The notes: a model not told the origin generated them from the sequence alone. A stretch of DNA of 64,000 nt from Locusta migratoria (GCA_026315105.1 CM048746.1:352688548-352752547), one strand, 5' to 3'. Positions 1 to 11,175 are shown, counted from the first letter of the stretch. Translations and numbers: made by a program.

Positions 1-369
1 GATACCAAAATGCCAGAGGTCTCCACAGCGGGAAACCTCTCAAAAATCTCGATATTTTCACGTCTTAAGCGCCAGTTGGACTGAATTTGGCACCATATCC
101 CTCTGGAGGGCATCCAAGAACTCAACCAATTAATGCCAAACAAAATGCTTGCCTAAGGTCCAGATTGAGCCAACGCGTTATTGATTTACTCATGCAGTAA
201 AGCTCTTTCTGTCTTCTGAAATTGAAATCATTTGTTTGTATGTATTTTGTTCATACCTAACGACTTCTATCCTATTCGGATAAATCCTGCCACACCCATC
301 GAATCAATACAAAAAAATTAAATAAATAAAATTCAGTCCTGTTTTGAGTCCCTTTAATCAGATTCCAAA

Positions 370-372
<3 letters not shown>
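1..372. other. Unassigned AT-rich sequence
   Basis: No coding region, tRNA-like box or repeat family is recognised here. The sequence leads into a TA microsatellite. Confidence 0.5.

Positions 373-421
<49 letters not shown>
373..421. repeat. (TA)n microsatellite
   Basis: About 24 uninterrupted TA dinucleotides. The stretch that follows (422-716) is a unique-looking sequence in which no family is recognised. Confidence 0.97.
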
Positions 422-423
<2 letters not shown>

Positions 424-716
424 TAAGGCCTGTCCCAAGCCTGGTTGAAAAAGGACGGGGAGGAGTAACACCTCGTTAATAAACATTGGTTCACCTGGCC
501 CATGTGACAGTACCTTGTAAAGGTTCTTTGCCAGGATAACGGTGAAGACTCAACGGCAGTGAAGGCAGATGATCATCGGTACGACGGAACTGGTGGAAGA
601 GGTAGACTTTTACCTAAAAAAACAGGGCTGTAGCGACTGTTCCTATAATGTAACAGCGGCTATAAAAGGCGTCTGTTCCGCATGTTTAAAAGCTATGTTT
701 AAGTCTTAAAATTTTT

Positions 717-888
717 GCTAAGCTAATGGGACTTAACTGCGGGGTCATCAGTCTCTAAACTTACACACTACTTATAATCTTATACTAAAGGTAGAACAAA
801 CATGCCCGAGGGAGGATTCGAACCCCGACAGGGAACGGTCTCGCGCATCGGAATATAGCGCCTTAATGCGCTCGGCCACTCCGCCGCG
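717..888 (-). mobile_element. tRNA-derived SINE, minus strand, diverged
   Basis: On the minus strand the head has a box A-like TGGCCGAGCGCA and a box B-like GGTTCGAATCC, read as reverse complement near 815-880. The body ends in the shared 3' hairpin (GGGACT...AGTCTC-like, about 728-755). The copy is diverged from family A and the target-site duplication is unclear. SINEs of this type are Pol III transcribed and moved by a LINE reverse transcriptase. Confidence 0.8.
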
Positions 889-1109
889 TCTGTAAGCTAA
901 GTGCCTGAATGATAATCACGGAAAGTTTCAACTATCTTTCCCCAACTAAACTTTAATCTAAGACATATTCATATTCAAATTTCAGAAGGAAAACTTCAGG
1001 AAGTAACATGTCTTACATGGCTAGTCATTGCGAAGCAACTATATCTTTGGATTCTGGAGAGCCCAGAACAGCATGTAAGGAAGGGTCGAAGATTCCTAGA
1101 ACTACTTCC

Positions 1110-1131
1110 AAAAAAAAAAAAAAAAAAAAAA
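1110..1131. repeat. Poly(A) tract
   Basis: Twenty-two consecutive A residues just before the decayed LINE endonuclease region. It could be the tail of a plus-strand retroposon that has otherwise decayed; no partner could be identified. Confidence 0.9.
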
Positions 1132-1139
1132 GCACAAGA

Positions 1140-2030
1140 TAAACACCTACTGGGCACTCTGAACGTCAACACACTAATGCAAATAGGTAAAGCACATAAC
1201 GGACACTGTCAGTAAACCAAACCTATTCATATTTGCACTCGAGGAAATAAGATATCTGGATGAAAATGCCATTGAGTCAGGTGTATACAGAATATAGAAA
1301 GGGAACCAGCCGTTAGAAATTCCAATAATACGACTATGTTTGGGACAGCCTTTATGGTCAAACTACCATTCGCAGCTTCAATAACCAATTTTAACTTACC
1401 GGCAGAACGGATTTGATTTTTTACTTTTAAGTCAGGCAATAAGCGTTACACCATTATAAATGCTCACGCACCTATCAAATAACACAACAGAACAGCTCTG
1501 AAAATTTGATAAATTTTTGAGAAATGCTAGAATATGAAACCAGCAAACTACCATATGAACATATCAAAATTATAGTAGGAGACTTTAGCGCACAAGTTGG
1601 CTAAGAAAGAAAATTTAAATCACACATGAAATAACAAACAGAAATTGGGGAGAGGCTCACAGACTTTTGTAAACGATTTAAACTAAAGTTAACGACAACA
1701 TATTTCAGGAATCTTGCAAATAAGAGAAGATAGTGGATATCACCAAATCCAAATCAAGGTAAATATCAACTAGATCATATGGCAATAAATACTCTAGAAC
1801 TTTCAAAAACGTATTGACAGGATTCGAATCAGCAAGGCTAACTTTAAAGATAAAATTAGTAACATGTTCTGAAGCAATAAAGGTAAGTGCCAACTATTAG
1901 CTGAATACTTTGAACATCTATTAAACTGTGAAGAGCCTACTGACAGAATACTCTTCCAACAACCACAACATAAAATCCATCATCGAAAATATTGAAACTA
2001 GAGGGCTTATCCGCATGCTAGAAAATTCAC
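1140..2030 (+). pseudogene. Decayed APE-type endonuclease of an RTE-like LINE
   Basis: Plus-strand translation across several frames gives a start-like GTLNVNTL motif near 1155. Near 1570 it gives IIVGDFSAQVG, which matches the GDFNA-VG endonuclease motif, and then RLTDFCKRFKLKLTTTYF near 1650-1710 and a YQLDHMAIN segment near 1760. This order is that of the APE endonuclease domain of RTE-type LINEs. Stops and frameshifts occur every few tens of codons, so the copy is old and inactive. The short minus-strand reading frames in this interval (for example 1227-1439) are shadows. A minus-strand SINE has inserted at its right end. Clade assignment is moderate. Confidence 0.65.
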
Positions 2031-2047
2031 TCAGTAACTAAAGGAAA

Positions 2048-2244
2048 ATGTTCAAATGTTTGTAAAGCTTAAGGAACTTAACTACGGGGTCATCAGCACC
2101 TAAACGTACAAACTACTTATCAACTAGCTTACACTAAAGACGACACAAACATCCATCCCCGAGGGGGGAATAGAAACCCCGACGGCGGGCGGCCGCACTC
2201 ACCGCATCACGACGCTCCAGCACGCGCGGCTAATCCGCCGCGGC
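2048..2244 (-). mobile_element. tRNA-derived SINE, full length, minus strand
   Basis: The copy starts at the right with the GCCGCGG head, carries a reversed box B, and ends at the left with the ACGGGGTCATCAG hairpin loop and TTCAAATG tail. It is flanked by an imperfect duplication: CTCAGTAACTAAAG at 2031-2044 and CTCAGTAATAAAG at 2245-2257. The copy interrupts the decayed LINE to its left. Confidence 0.88.
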
Positions 2245-2278
2245 TCAGTAATAAAGACATTTGGACCAAAGGAATATA

Positions 2279-2485
2279 GGCCGCGGTGGAGTAGCCGAGC
2301 GGTCTAGGGCGCCTCGTTGCGGAGCGGGCGGTTGCTCGTCGTCGGAGGTTCGAGTCCTCCCTGGGGCATGTGTGTGTGTGTGTTTTGTCCTTAGGTTCAT
2401 TTACCTTAGTTTAAGTAGTTTATAAGCTACGGACAGATGACCACGTAGTTTGGTCCGATAGATTTACAAACATTTATTATTATTA
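2279..2485 (+). mobile_element. SINE family B, full length, plus strand
   Basis: The head has GTAGCCGAGCGGTCTA (box A) and GGTTCGAGTCC (box B), as in a Leu/Ser-type tRNA. A short TG repeat follows, then the tail with the CGGAC...GTCCG hairpin and ACAAACATTT end. Imperfect duplications AAAGGAATATA (2268-2278) and AAAGAAATATA (2486-2496) bracket it. Confidence 0.9.
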
Positions 2486-2607
2486 AAAGAAATATACCCA
2501 GGACGCGAAACAAGCATTGATCCATTCTATCAACAAAAAACAAAACCGACAGCAACAACTACATGGGCACCTCCTTGTTAGCAGTGACGTAGAAAGTACT
2601 TAATATT

Positions 2608-2770
2608 ACAAAAACAGCGTTGATCGCAAAAAAGTTAAGTTTTTTATTGACCGGTTTCGACCTGATGTAGGTCAGTTTTTGACTCGGCTGGGCTGTTCTG
2701 GCTATACTCCTGTCAGCTGGTAACTGTTACAGTTACCAGCTGGCAGGAGAACAGCCAGGACAATAGACCA
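2608..2770 (+). repeat. Foldback element fragment with ACCGGTTTCG core
   Basis: Contains GACCGGTTTCG followed at once by a hairpin GACCT-GATGT-AGGTC (about 2659-2683). A second, larger hairpin lies at about 2687-2756 (arms around CTGTCAGCTGGTAACTG and its complement). The core matches the foldback elements at 24556-24840, 40612-40838 and 57292-57772. Element ends are not clear. Confidence 0.6.
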
Positions 2771-2813
2771 CCCGGAGAGAAATGGGAACTTAATCGGGTA
2801 TCGACATGTCCTC

Positions 2814-3004
2814 CACCGGCCGCGGTGGCCGAGGGGACTGCGGAGCGCCAGTCACGGTCTGCACGGCCACTACGGTCGGGCGTACGAAACCCCCTCGGGC
2901 ATGGATATTTGTGCCATCCTTAGTATTAGCTAGTTCATACGCAGTTTGTAAGTTTAGGTACTGATGACCCGTGGTTAAGTCCCATAAGCTATTTGATTAT
3001 TTGA
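2814..3004 (+). mobile_element. SINE family A, plus strand, with target-site duplication
   Basis: Head CCGCGGTGGCCGAGGGGACTG, degenerate box B region, then CTCGGGCATGGATATTTGTG and the family A tail. A perfect 10-bp duplication ACATGTCCTC lies at 2804-2813 and 3005-3014. The hairpin loop has lost a base or two relative to other copies. Confidence 0.92.
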
Positions 3005-3014
3005 ACATGTCCTC

Positions 3015-3871
3015 TGCGTACTTGCCAACTTGCGATGTGAAGTAGCACTGCATTTACGTTCCTTCAACAATCTGCTGTCAAAGTTTACTATCGGTATCTT
3101 TATGACTATCCATTTGTGACTAATTTCGTGACTCAATCATAGTACGTCGTTTTCCTTGGATAAAAATATATTTTACTGATCACAAAATTTATCACAGTTA
3201 AGTACTGTTAACAAAAGAATGAAGTCCATGCCTCGACAATGGCATACAAGCATTTGTCCTTCTCGCTCTCCGGATCCTATTTGAATCTTGATCCATGGTA
3301 GGAATTACATAGCGCCCCGTGCACTATGTACTAGTTTAACAATATACATAAAGTTATCCTACTACAAACTTGTATCTCTTAGTTATTTTATCCTCTTTTT
3401 CATTAAGAATCCACGACCGCTCCATTAATGTAAAACGTGAATGCGTTTAACCATCAAAGGTTTAATGTATCCTCAGTGATACCGGTTTCGATTACAGCTT
3501 AAACGGCTTGGTAATAATGACAAGTAAATCTACGGGCGTGGCATAATACATTGAGAACTATGGGACACCTTTTATTTTTTTTCGGCGGTATAACATATTT
3601 TAGGGGTGAAACCAGCCCTCCACAATCGGCGCTAAAATGGAAAATTTGTGTATCTTAGTGATGATCCTTGTTACTAAGGTATTTTGTTATAAAGGACTAA
3701 AATCAGCACAGTTATGTCAAAGCGGAAGTGAAAATTAGGGATCCAATTACCTTGAAAGTGACAAATTTGTGAAGTAGAATCCATTGATAATTCAAAAGGA
3801 TGACTAATTAATAAACATATTTTTTTCAATTTATTAGACATAATTATTTGAGGGGTAAACAGCTCTCATAT
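3015..3871. other. Unassigned sequence
   Basis: AT-rich DNA in which no reading frame with a recognisable product and no known repeat could be identified. Confidence 0.5.
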
Positions 3872-3887
3872 TGGCGCGCTCATTTCA

Positions 3888-4015
3888 AATGTACAAATGT
3901 TTGTATAGTTTATGGTACTTAACTACTGGGTCATCTGTCTTACTTATAAACTACTTAAGAACTAGGACGGCACAAATACCTATGCCTGAGGGGGGATTCG
4001 AACCCCCGACCGTAG
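3888..4015 (-). mobile_element. SINE family A, 5'-truncated, perfect duplication
   Basis: A minus-strand copy containing the tail hairpin and box B region but ending at CGTAGTGG, so the first part of the tRNA-like head is missing. A 16-bp perfect direct repeat TGGCGCGCTCATTTCA flanks it (3872-3887 and 4016-4031). This shows a single 5'-truncated insertion event typical of LINE-driven retroposition. The 131-codon reading frame that starts at 3871 is an accident of this SINE. Confidence 0.93.
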
Positions 4016-4031
4016 TGGCGCGCTCATTTCA

Positions 4032-5354
4032 TACTGCCCACGAGCAGCAGTTAAAATCAATGAATATATTTAAAATGTTTTATCCACTTTTATTCGCTAT
4101 TATTTCAAAAGTAGAAGTAGATTTTAGTATATTTGAAAGTTGCATGTTGAGTTACTGTCTATTCAAACACTTTTTATGTTCGTCCGCTATGCTGGATCAG
4201 CATACTGAATTTTTCGAAAGTGATTTCAGATTCAAATACGCGACTTTAAATACCGGTATATTATAGAGATGAAACAGTTCAAAAATATAGATTCAAAAGG
4301 AGTTTCATGGGCAGTATCAAAGGAATGCGGCAGTGTAAGGGCAATGTAAGGGTTCGATTTAATTGAAACTAATTTTTGTAGCAAATAATTAGCTCTCTTT
4401 TGGTGTAGGTGGCCCCCCTATTTTTCACTCCCAGACCGATTTTCGTCTTCTTCATAAGATATTTTCATAAAAAAAAGTCATTAAATTGCTGTCTAAGTTA
4501 TCGAAATTTTTCCATTTTAGCCCCATTTTGGAGAGCGTTTCACTCCTTAAATTTCTTTCACAGCTACTAAAAAGAAACATAAATAAATAAAAAATAAAGC
4601 GAAAACAGTATCTCAAATTTTTATGTATTATAACATATCCAAATTTCACTAGAATCAGAGAGTGGCACTTCCGTAGGTTCACTTGTCTGATCTAAACGGG
4701 TTGAACTGAACACAAAATAAACAACGGACTGTTAAGGCTAATAAAGTTTTATAACTATTTGACAGCTTTAAGGCGTCACCGAAACTGATGTCACAAAATT
4801 AATGTTTTCCCGAATGTGTTACGTTACAGTGCTTCACTTTAGAATGCAGAAACTTTGAATGCTGTAAATAGATGCTGTGGTATTTTTGGCGTCTCATTGC
4901 TTCTTTGCATGAAATCTATGCAACAAAATGACGTTTACTGTGACACCTGTGAGGAATGTTCTCGCTAACAGCGAGCTGAATAGTATCTTTTGCAGCCGAG
5001 TTCAAGAATAGCGTAGCGGCTGGTCGCCAACGGCTCGAATTGCAGCTGCACTGGTATGGCATGCAGAAGTAATTATCTCGATTGCCTGTGAGCACATCGG
5101 CTATGGTTAATGAGTTTCCGTGCGCAGTGGATATTAACTGGACAGCGTGGAACGAGATCACAGGGTAGCCAACAGTTAATGTCTGTCTCTCAGGCTTCGC
5201 TGAACAGTGCATTATCCTGGGTGAAAGAGGATTTGAGTGTACTGTGAACGGTTGTTACACCTGTAGCATGGAATGCATGTCGAGTGGAATGTGTTAGGAA
5301 TTGCTCACGACGCTACAGAACGTGATATTTGTGGGAAGGGTACCTATATGGATT
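4032..5354. other. Unassigned sequence
   Basis: A minus-strand frame of 98 codons (4916-5212) has no recognised domain and no supporting signals. The stretch 4260-4680 looks like old repeat DNA but could not be named. Confidence 0.45.
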
Positions 5355-5425
5355 ACTTTATACTAAAGATAAAAACATCCATGAACGAGGGGGGATTCGA
5401 ACCCCCGACAGTAGCGGCCATGCAG
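5355..5425 (-). mobile_element. SINE family A fragment
   Basis: Only the box B region and part of the body are present on the minus strand: the interval reads ACATCCATGAACGAGG and then the GGATTCGAACCCCCGAC segment. Both ends are missing. It lies just left of the mariner element. Confidence 0.8.
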
Positions 5426-6672
5426 AAATTAGTAGCGCTTCTAAGAAATGAGGATGGGCGGAATTATGATACATCTACATACAGGGTGTTTCACTGTGTT
5501 TGTCTCTGTAAGTTATAAAATAATAGGTGACGGGAAATTTAATGTGGTAGGTGAACACAAGAAATGTTACACTTTCTGCGGAACTATGAACATAGTTTAT
5601 TGTATCATTTTACAAAGATTTACAGCACAAAGATATAATTTTTTAAATGGAACAATAGTTTTTTTCTATCGTGCATTGGATTCGTTGAAACCAGCTGCGT
5701 TCAAATCAATTTAAACTACATTCCCATCATTGTTAGTTGGGGACCTACAACCCTTCAAAGTTTCAGGGGCAGATACCACACGCTGTACATAATACATGGC
5801 TGTGTGGTGGGTGATGGATGTTATGGCGGTGGGAAGTTGATTTACATATGTTCAAATGTGTGTCCATGTTCCTCAATGCATAATGCAATGCGCCGTCGAA
5901 AGGATCTGCGGACGAGATGTAACATCGCCGGTGTGACGGAGCGACATGCGTCCTCGATGCGCCGTTTTAGATCATCTGGGGATGTGGGCTCAGTGACATA
6001 AACACGATCCTTTAGATATCCCCACAAAAAGAAATCCACTGGTGTTAAATTGGGCGACCTTGCGGGCCATGAATGAGGACCATGGCGCCCCAACCATCTT
6101 CCTGCAAACCTATTGTTTAGTTCTTCCACAACAGCACGCGCAGAAAGGGGTGGGTGACCATCGTGCTGCATCCACATATGGACTCTCGTATGTAGACACA
6201 CATGTTTAAGGAGACCACCCAAACTGTCGGCTATAAAAGCGCGATATAACTCACCTGTCAGTGTACCTGGAAAGTAGTGTGGACCGATGATTTCATCCCC
6301 AAGGATTCCACACCACACGTTAATAGACCACCTACGTTGACGGTTGACCCACCGAGGATTGTCTGCGGCCCAGTAGTGCATCTTATGGCGATTCACTGCA
6401 CCATAATTTGTGAACGTGGACTCATCAGAGAACTTAACACTTTGTAAAGACTCCAGCATGAAATTACGCATGGCCCACTCACAGAATGTCAATCTTGCAC
6501 GGAAATCGTCCCCATGCAGCTTCTGGGTCAGTGACAGGCGGTACGGATGAAACCGGTGGCCGTATACTATACGCCACACAGATGTGAGACTGACACCAGC
6601 GACTGCAGCAACGGCTCGTAAGCTGACATGAGGATCGTGGTGTAGTGCAGCTAAAACAAACACCCCCGTCTC

Positions 6673-7029
6673 AAATGAGTTCAAACGACTGTAAATCTAT
6701 TGGACCAAACTGCGTGGTCATCAGTCCGTAGCTTACAAACTACTTAAATCTAGGTAAAATGTTTCTAATGTTTGTGTAGCTTAAGGGACTTAACTACGGG
6801 GTCATCAGTCACTAAACTTACAAACTATTTACAAACTAGCTAATACTAAGGACGACACAAATATCCATGCCCGAGGGGGGATTCGAACCGCCGACCGTAG
6901 TGGCCGTGCAGTCCGTGACTGGAGCGCCTCAGTCCCCTCGGCCACCGCGGCCGGCAAATCTAGATAAACTAACCTACGGACAAACACACACACCCATGCC
7001 TCAGGGAGGACTCGAACCTCCACGGCGAG
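6673..7029 (-). mobile_element. SINE family B inserted in mariner, itself interrupted
   Basis: Tail at 6679-6745 (TCTATTGGACCAAAC and the TGGTCATCAG loop) and 5'-truncated head at 6969-7029 (GGACTCGAACCTCCACGG) are separated by a family A SINE. The family B copy is bounded by CACCCCCGTCTC (6661-6672) and CACCTCCGTCTC (7030-7041), a 12-bp duplication with one mismatch within the transposase reading frame. Confidence 0.9.
6759..6955 (-). mobile_element. SINE family A nested inside the family B SINE
   Basis: Full-length minus-strand family A copy ending at the right in CCACCGCGGCCGG. It is flanked by AAATCTAGGTAAA (6746-6758) and AAATCTAGATAAA (6956-6968), a 13-bp duplication with one mismatch, made from family B sequence. 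This is the third level of nesting at this site. Confidence 0.93.
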
Positions 7030-7186
7030 CACCTCCGTCTCTTCACTTCTTGCAGGTCTTCGTCTGTTACTGCGGCGCATTACTAGGCTGCCTGTTTCCC
7101 GAAGTCGTTGTTCGGCACGTAAGAACGTAATGGCTGCCGGGACTCTTCGCCTAGGATATCTCACGACATACTGTCTCATGGAAATA

Positions 7187-7740
7187 TACAGAGGGTGTCC
7201 CATTTATCTTGACCACCCAAAATGTCTCTGGAACAACAACAGTTATTGTAAAACGACCTTCGCCGGTATCAGTGTAAGGCAAGGGCTCATGAATGTAAAT
7301 ATTTTGAAACATTCTAAAATGAAAGCATATGTGCTTTAATACAAACTTATGTGTTTTTAAACAGACGCCCTATATTATTTCATCAGCAATCTATTGCATG
7401 ACAAATCACAGTCTCAGGACGTGCGCCAGCCGCGCGTTTCGCGTAATTGAAGCGTCAACTTCGCTTCGCAATATCTCCGGATGTAATTGGCGTATTGTGA
7501 GGCAATCCATTGATTATGTGATTTGTCATGCTATAGATTGCTAATGAAATAATTCAGTATGTCCATTTAAAAACACATATACTTGTATTAAAAACATATG
7601 TGCTTTCGTTTTGGAATGTTTCAAAATATTTACATTATTGAGCCTCTGCCTTACGTTGATACCGGTGAAAGTCGTTTTACAATAGCTGTTATTCTGCAAA
7701 GATATTTTTGATGGTCAAGATAATTTGGACGCCCTTTATA
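7187..7740. mobile_element. Palindromic Tc1/mariner-type MITE
   Basis: Two arms of about 225 bp (7187-7411 and 7517-7740) are inverted copies. The left arm begins TACAGAGGGTGTCCCATTTA; the reverse complement of the right begins TATAAAGGGCGTCCAAATTA. TA dinucleotides at both ends fit TA target-site use. The spacer of about 100 bp has a GC-rich segment (GCGCCAGCCGCGCG). No transposase is encoded. Its ends resemble the neighbouring mariner terminus CAGGGTGT, so cross-mobilisation is possible. Confidence 0.85.
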
Positions 7741-7890
7741 TTAGAACTGAGAATATATACAAGAATTCTAGCGACAACTGAAGTCAGTTATACTGGTATG
7801 TAATTATTTGAGTCCGTTATTTTGTCTTTCGCATACATGGGAGTGACCTGCACCTTTTTCCAGTTACAGGCAGACAAACAGTGTGAAATT
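7741..7890 (-). mobile_element. CR1-type LINE fragment (reverse transcriptase)
   Basis: Short antisense piece. The segment TACATGGGAGTGACCTGCAC reads on the minus strand like the start of the reverse transcriptase palm region and recurs in similar form at about 12530. Too short for a firm clade call. Confidence 0.45.
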
Positions 7891-7894
7891 GTCG

Positions 7895-9425
7895 GTATTT
7901 TTGTAAATATCTCTGAAGCGGTGCGAAATATAGAGAAAATATAAAACTTGTAGAGAGTGTTATCGTCTAGAGTTTACTCAATACTTGCTGAATCCGGCAT
8001 TTTCAGGTATTTATTTTTTCTGTACTCTTCTAATCGAACTTCCCTTCGTTCCTATTCACATCTTATCCTGCCCTCTCTCTGCAAATCGCCACTTTCCCCT
8101 CTCTCGGGCCAATTCTACCAGTTACCAGTTCCCCTTCACCCTCCCGCCTCCTTGGTTCATCTCTTACCCCCCCCCCCCCGCTACTCCCACCCCCCAGTCT
8201 ATAAAAAACTCATATCACAATTGTAGTCGTCAGTGAAAGAAACTTCTCATACATGGTAAAAAATTTATGTGAACAGTGACCTACCCTTTTGATTAAAGGT
8301 AAAGTGTGAAAGCATTTATACAGATGGGGTCAAACTCTGTAACTCCGGTGTCAAACAACGAAAATAAAGTTGTTTCTTAAAGAAACAAATCCCGTGAGGG
8401 ATGAGAAGTAGATGTTCACTTCCTGCAAATAGAAACAACGTCTTTTTTTCCAAAATGAAAGGAAATCTAGAACTGTTTAAACTTCGCGAAAATGAAGTGC
8501 AGTTTGCATCGAGAGATTTAAAAATTGTTATATTCTTGGAAACTCAGACTTATAGAAGGTAATCCGACTGGAACAAGTAGAAAGGCTTTTCACCAGTTCT
8601 GGCAAAAGCTGTACAATGAAGGGAAGCCAACCGAAGCCCTATGCCTCGTACGTATAAAACAATTTTCAGGACAAGTCGATTATAATCTCGACAACAAGAA
8701 TTGGTACGTCCAAGTTAGTCGTGTACTCAGTGAACAACTCATCCAAATCGCATCGGACGAGTACTGGATGGGAGGTAGCATCAGCGTTAGAAAAGGGACT
8801 AGACAGGGGTCATTTGATGGAAAATCTGCGGGAGAAAACACAACTGGTAACGTGTAATCTCTTATGCCTTACGTATATAAAAAGAACCGGAAAATCTTAG
8901 GTAGACGGCGACCTTCCTCTTGTGTTGAAGGTCAACCGTGCGAAGAGGTGGCCCTATCGCAAAATATTTTGACAGCTGACGTCTTCTTCCTATAAACTAC
9001 ATACCTGCAAAATTCCAGCTTAATAGTACAGTAGTTTTGAAATTACTTGTTTTACTCAGTGAGTGAGCGAGTGACCTTTCATTTTTATACATGTAGGACA
9101 TTCCTCTCAGGTGAACGGTTAAGGCGTTTTTGGCAAGTTTACTTAGAGTTGTGAAGAGGCCATCATAGACGGCCGAATTTTAGTATTACAAACATAAAGC
9201 GGCCCAAAAAGGAATTAGCGATCTTGCATGTCACGTAAAATGTCAATCGATCACATGGCACCCAAATCAAAATTAAGAAAGGGACTTTTCGTTTTAGTGG
9301 ACAGATCCTGTGATCCTTCATCAAGCTCACTGAGCATAACAATCTCACCAGTGCATCATTTCACAGATTGTAGTCACACTCGTCAACTACGCGTCCGTAA
9401 TTTATTCTTCGATTTGTAGATCCAA
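7895..9425. other. Unassigned sequence with a poly(C) tract
   Basis: Includes a C run at 8167-8179. A plus-strand frame of 110 codons (8525-8857) starts MLYSWKLRLIEGN and ends in stop; it has ordinary amino-acid composition but matches no family that can be named. No promoter, splice or polyadenylation evidence ties it to a gene. Confidence 0.4.
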
Positions 9426-9429
9426 TAAC

Positions 9430-10640
9430 AAGGAGGAGAGGCAACATCTAATCTACATAGACATTCCCAAAGGCGTATGGCGGAGGCTACTCGGTACTAC
9501 TAGTTACTTACTTTCCTGCTTAACTCCCTTATAGAATGAGGGGAAAATGAATACTCGTATGCATCCGTACGAGCCGTGATTTCTCTAATCTTGTAGTCTT
9601 TACGCGAAATGTAACTTGGTAGCAGTAGAATGAATCTGCAGTTGGCCTCAAATTCCAACCCACTAACGTTTTTCAACAGTGCTTCTCGATAAGGACGTCG
9701 CCTTCCATCCAGGGACTACAATTTGATTTACCGAAGCATTTCAATAATACTCGCGCATTAATCGAATCTACCAGTTACAAAACTAACCGCCGCCTCTCAA
9801 CTGCCTCTGTGTCTCCTTTAAACCGTCCTTATTGAGAAATACTCAAGAAAGTGTCCTACCAGCATTTTACATGCGGTCACCTTTACAGACGAATCACACC
9901 TTCCCAAATTTATCCCAAGGGAAGTCGACCATTTGTCTTCCACAGGACTGTCCTTATAGGCACATTACATTACATATCGCTGTGCAGAGTTGCGCCTAGG
10001 AATTTAATTGATGCGACTCTGTTAAGCAGCACACTACTAACGCTGTATTCGAACTTTACGGGGTTGTTTCTCCTACTAATCTGCATCACCTTACATTTTT
10101 CTACATTAAGCGCTATTTGACCAAAATATATGGTCCAAGTTATCCTGCATGTACAGTCATTCAATGACAACACCCTCAGCGTCATCTGCAAAGAGCCGCC
10201 GAGCGTAACTCACTCTGTCCGTCAGATCGTTTGTATAGATAGAAATTAACAGTGTTCTTAGAACTCTATCCTGTGACACCCCTGACGATACCCTAGTCTC
10301 TGATGAACAATCGCCATCAAGGACAATGTACTGGGTCCTATCACTTATCTTCGAACCATTCACATATTTGGGCACCTTTTCCACAAGCTCGTACCTTCGT
10401 TAGCAGACTGTAGTGCGGTACCATTTCAAACACCTTTCGAAATCCGAAAAATGCAGTCTTCCTGTTGCCCTTCATCCACAGCATGTCATGAGAGGGTATG
10501 ACAAAATGGGTTTCGCATGATCGATGCTTCCTAAAGCCGTGATGATGCATTGACAGGATCTTTTCCGTCTCAATGAAGTTTACTATATTAGAACAGAGAA
10601 TATTTTCAAGAATTTTACAGCAAACTGATGTTAATGATAT
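9430..10640 (-). mobile_element. CR1-type LINE, reverse transcriptase and C-terminus, decayed
   Basis: Minus-strand frames give in order HGFRKHRSCETHF (about 10540), FFGFRKVFEMVPH (motif A region, about 10450), SSGVSQDRVLRTLL (degenerate SSGVPQGSVLGPLL, about 10270), RLFADDAEG (motif C FADD, about 10190) and ALNVEKCKVM (about 10100). The C-terminal region continues to about 9440. Frameshifts separate these blocks. The element would have primed reverse transcription of its own RNA; it is inactive. The small plus-strand frames are shadows. Confidence 0.8.
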
Positions 10641-11175
10641 ATAATATATTGAGACAAAAAATTGTTTTAACTATGGCACTTGTTCTTGGATGTTTAATGA
10701 ATATGTAACAAAAATATTAGTCAATTGAAAATGTTGGTATAAACACAAAAGAGGTTACAAAATTGAGAAAAATCGATCGAAAATGTACCACACTAGGTAC
10801 AATTCTGATCACTTACTGGTACAGTTGTGATCACTAGAATCTTCCACATAAAAATAATTTTTTCCTCTGGCACCAACGCATACTTCGTGGTACCAAATAT
10901 TGCATTATTGGCAGCGAATCCAGTCACCCTTAAGTAGAAAATTTGTAAGAGTGCTTTACACTAGTAGCTTCACTTATCTCTTAACAAGGAAAATATTATA
11001 TCTCCGTATCACAAACTAGTATATTCTTGGAAAAGACAGGAGGAGCTGTAGAAACCTGCTACATTACAAAGCCATTCAAAGGTGCTACCGACACTACGAG
11101 ACTAACAAATGGCGCGAAACCTTATGTTGATCGGAAGTGTACATATATCAAATTTGTACCACCTTATCCTAGGTC
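10640..11175 (-). repeat. Interspersed repeat with PHD-like finger remnant (copy 1)
   Basis: Shares extended similarity with 42968-43490. On the minus strand near 10960-10830 it reads GDWIRCQ-CNIWYHEVCVGAR-NYFYV, a cysteine/histidine pattern like the C-terminal finger of some pogo/Tigger-type transposases. Stops interrupt it. The family is unnamed; a DNA transposon 3' end is the best guess. Confidence 0.55.

Larger units (their letters stand above)
5482..7186 (-). mobile_element. Mariner-type DNA transposon, interrupted and N-terminally cut
   Basis: The left end starts with TA then CAGGGTGTTTCAC, a terminal repeat typical of mariner-like elements, and lies downstream of the minus-strand transposase. 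The right end is not found: the coding region is cut at about 7187 by a palindromic MITE. Two nested SINEs occupy 6673-7029. Removing those insertions leaves about 1.35 kb of mariner sequence. Confidence 0.85.
5842..7203 (-). pseudogene. Mariner-like transposase, split by nested SINEs
   Basis: The protein would cut and paste the element through a DDE-type RNase H fold. The N-terminal DNA-binding part is at about 7042-7190 and includes a FLRAEQRLRETGS segment. It stops at the SINE insertion and resumes in the same frame at 6672 with FVLAALHHDPHVSLRAV. Catalytic residues visible in the C-terminal part are SDES (first D), QHDG (second D) and PVDFFLWG (third D). Counting gives 41 residues between the second and third Asp, so the signature is DD41D. 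The body from 6660 to 5842 has no internal stop. The start Met at 7203 belongs to the neighbouring MITE end, not the original gene; the true N-terminus is lost. Confidence 0.88.

Noticed and set aside
3871..4266. 131-codon plus-strand reading frame as a gene
   Set aside because: It runs through a minus-strand SINE and its target duplication; the internal peptide MPEGGFEPPTVV recurs in other SINE copies.
7957..8236. Proline-rich frames at the poly(C) tract
   Set aside because: Composition follows the C-rich low-complexity sequence; two frames overlap there with no domain.
8525..8857. 110-codon frame as a host gene
   Set aside because: No recognised domain, no codon or splice evidence, and it is of a length expected by chance in 64 kb.
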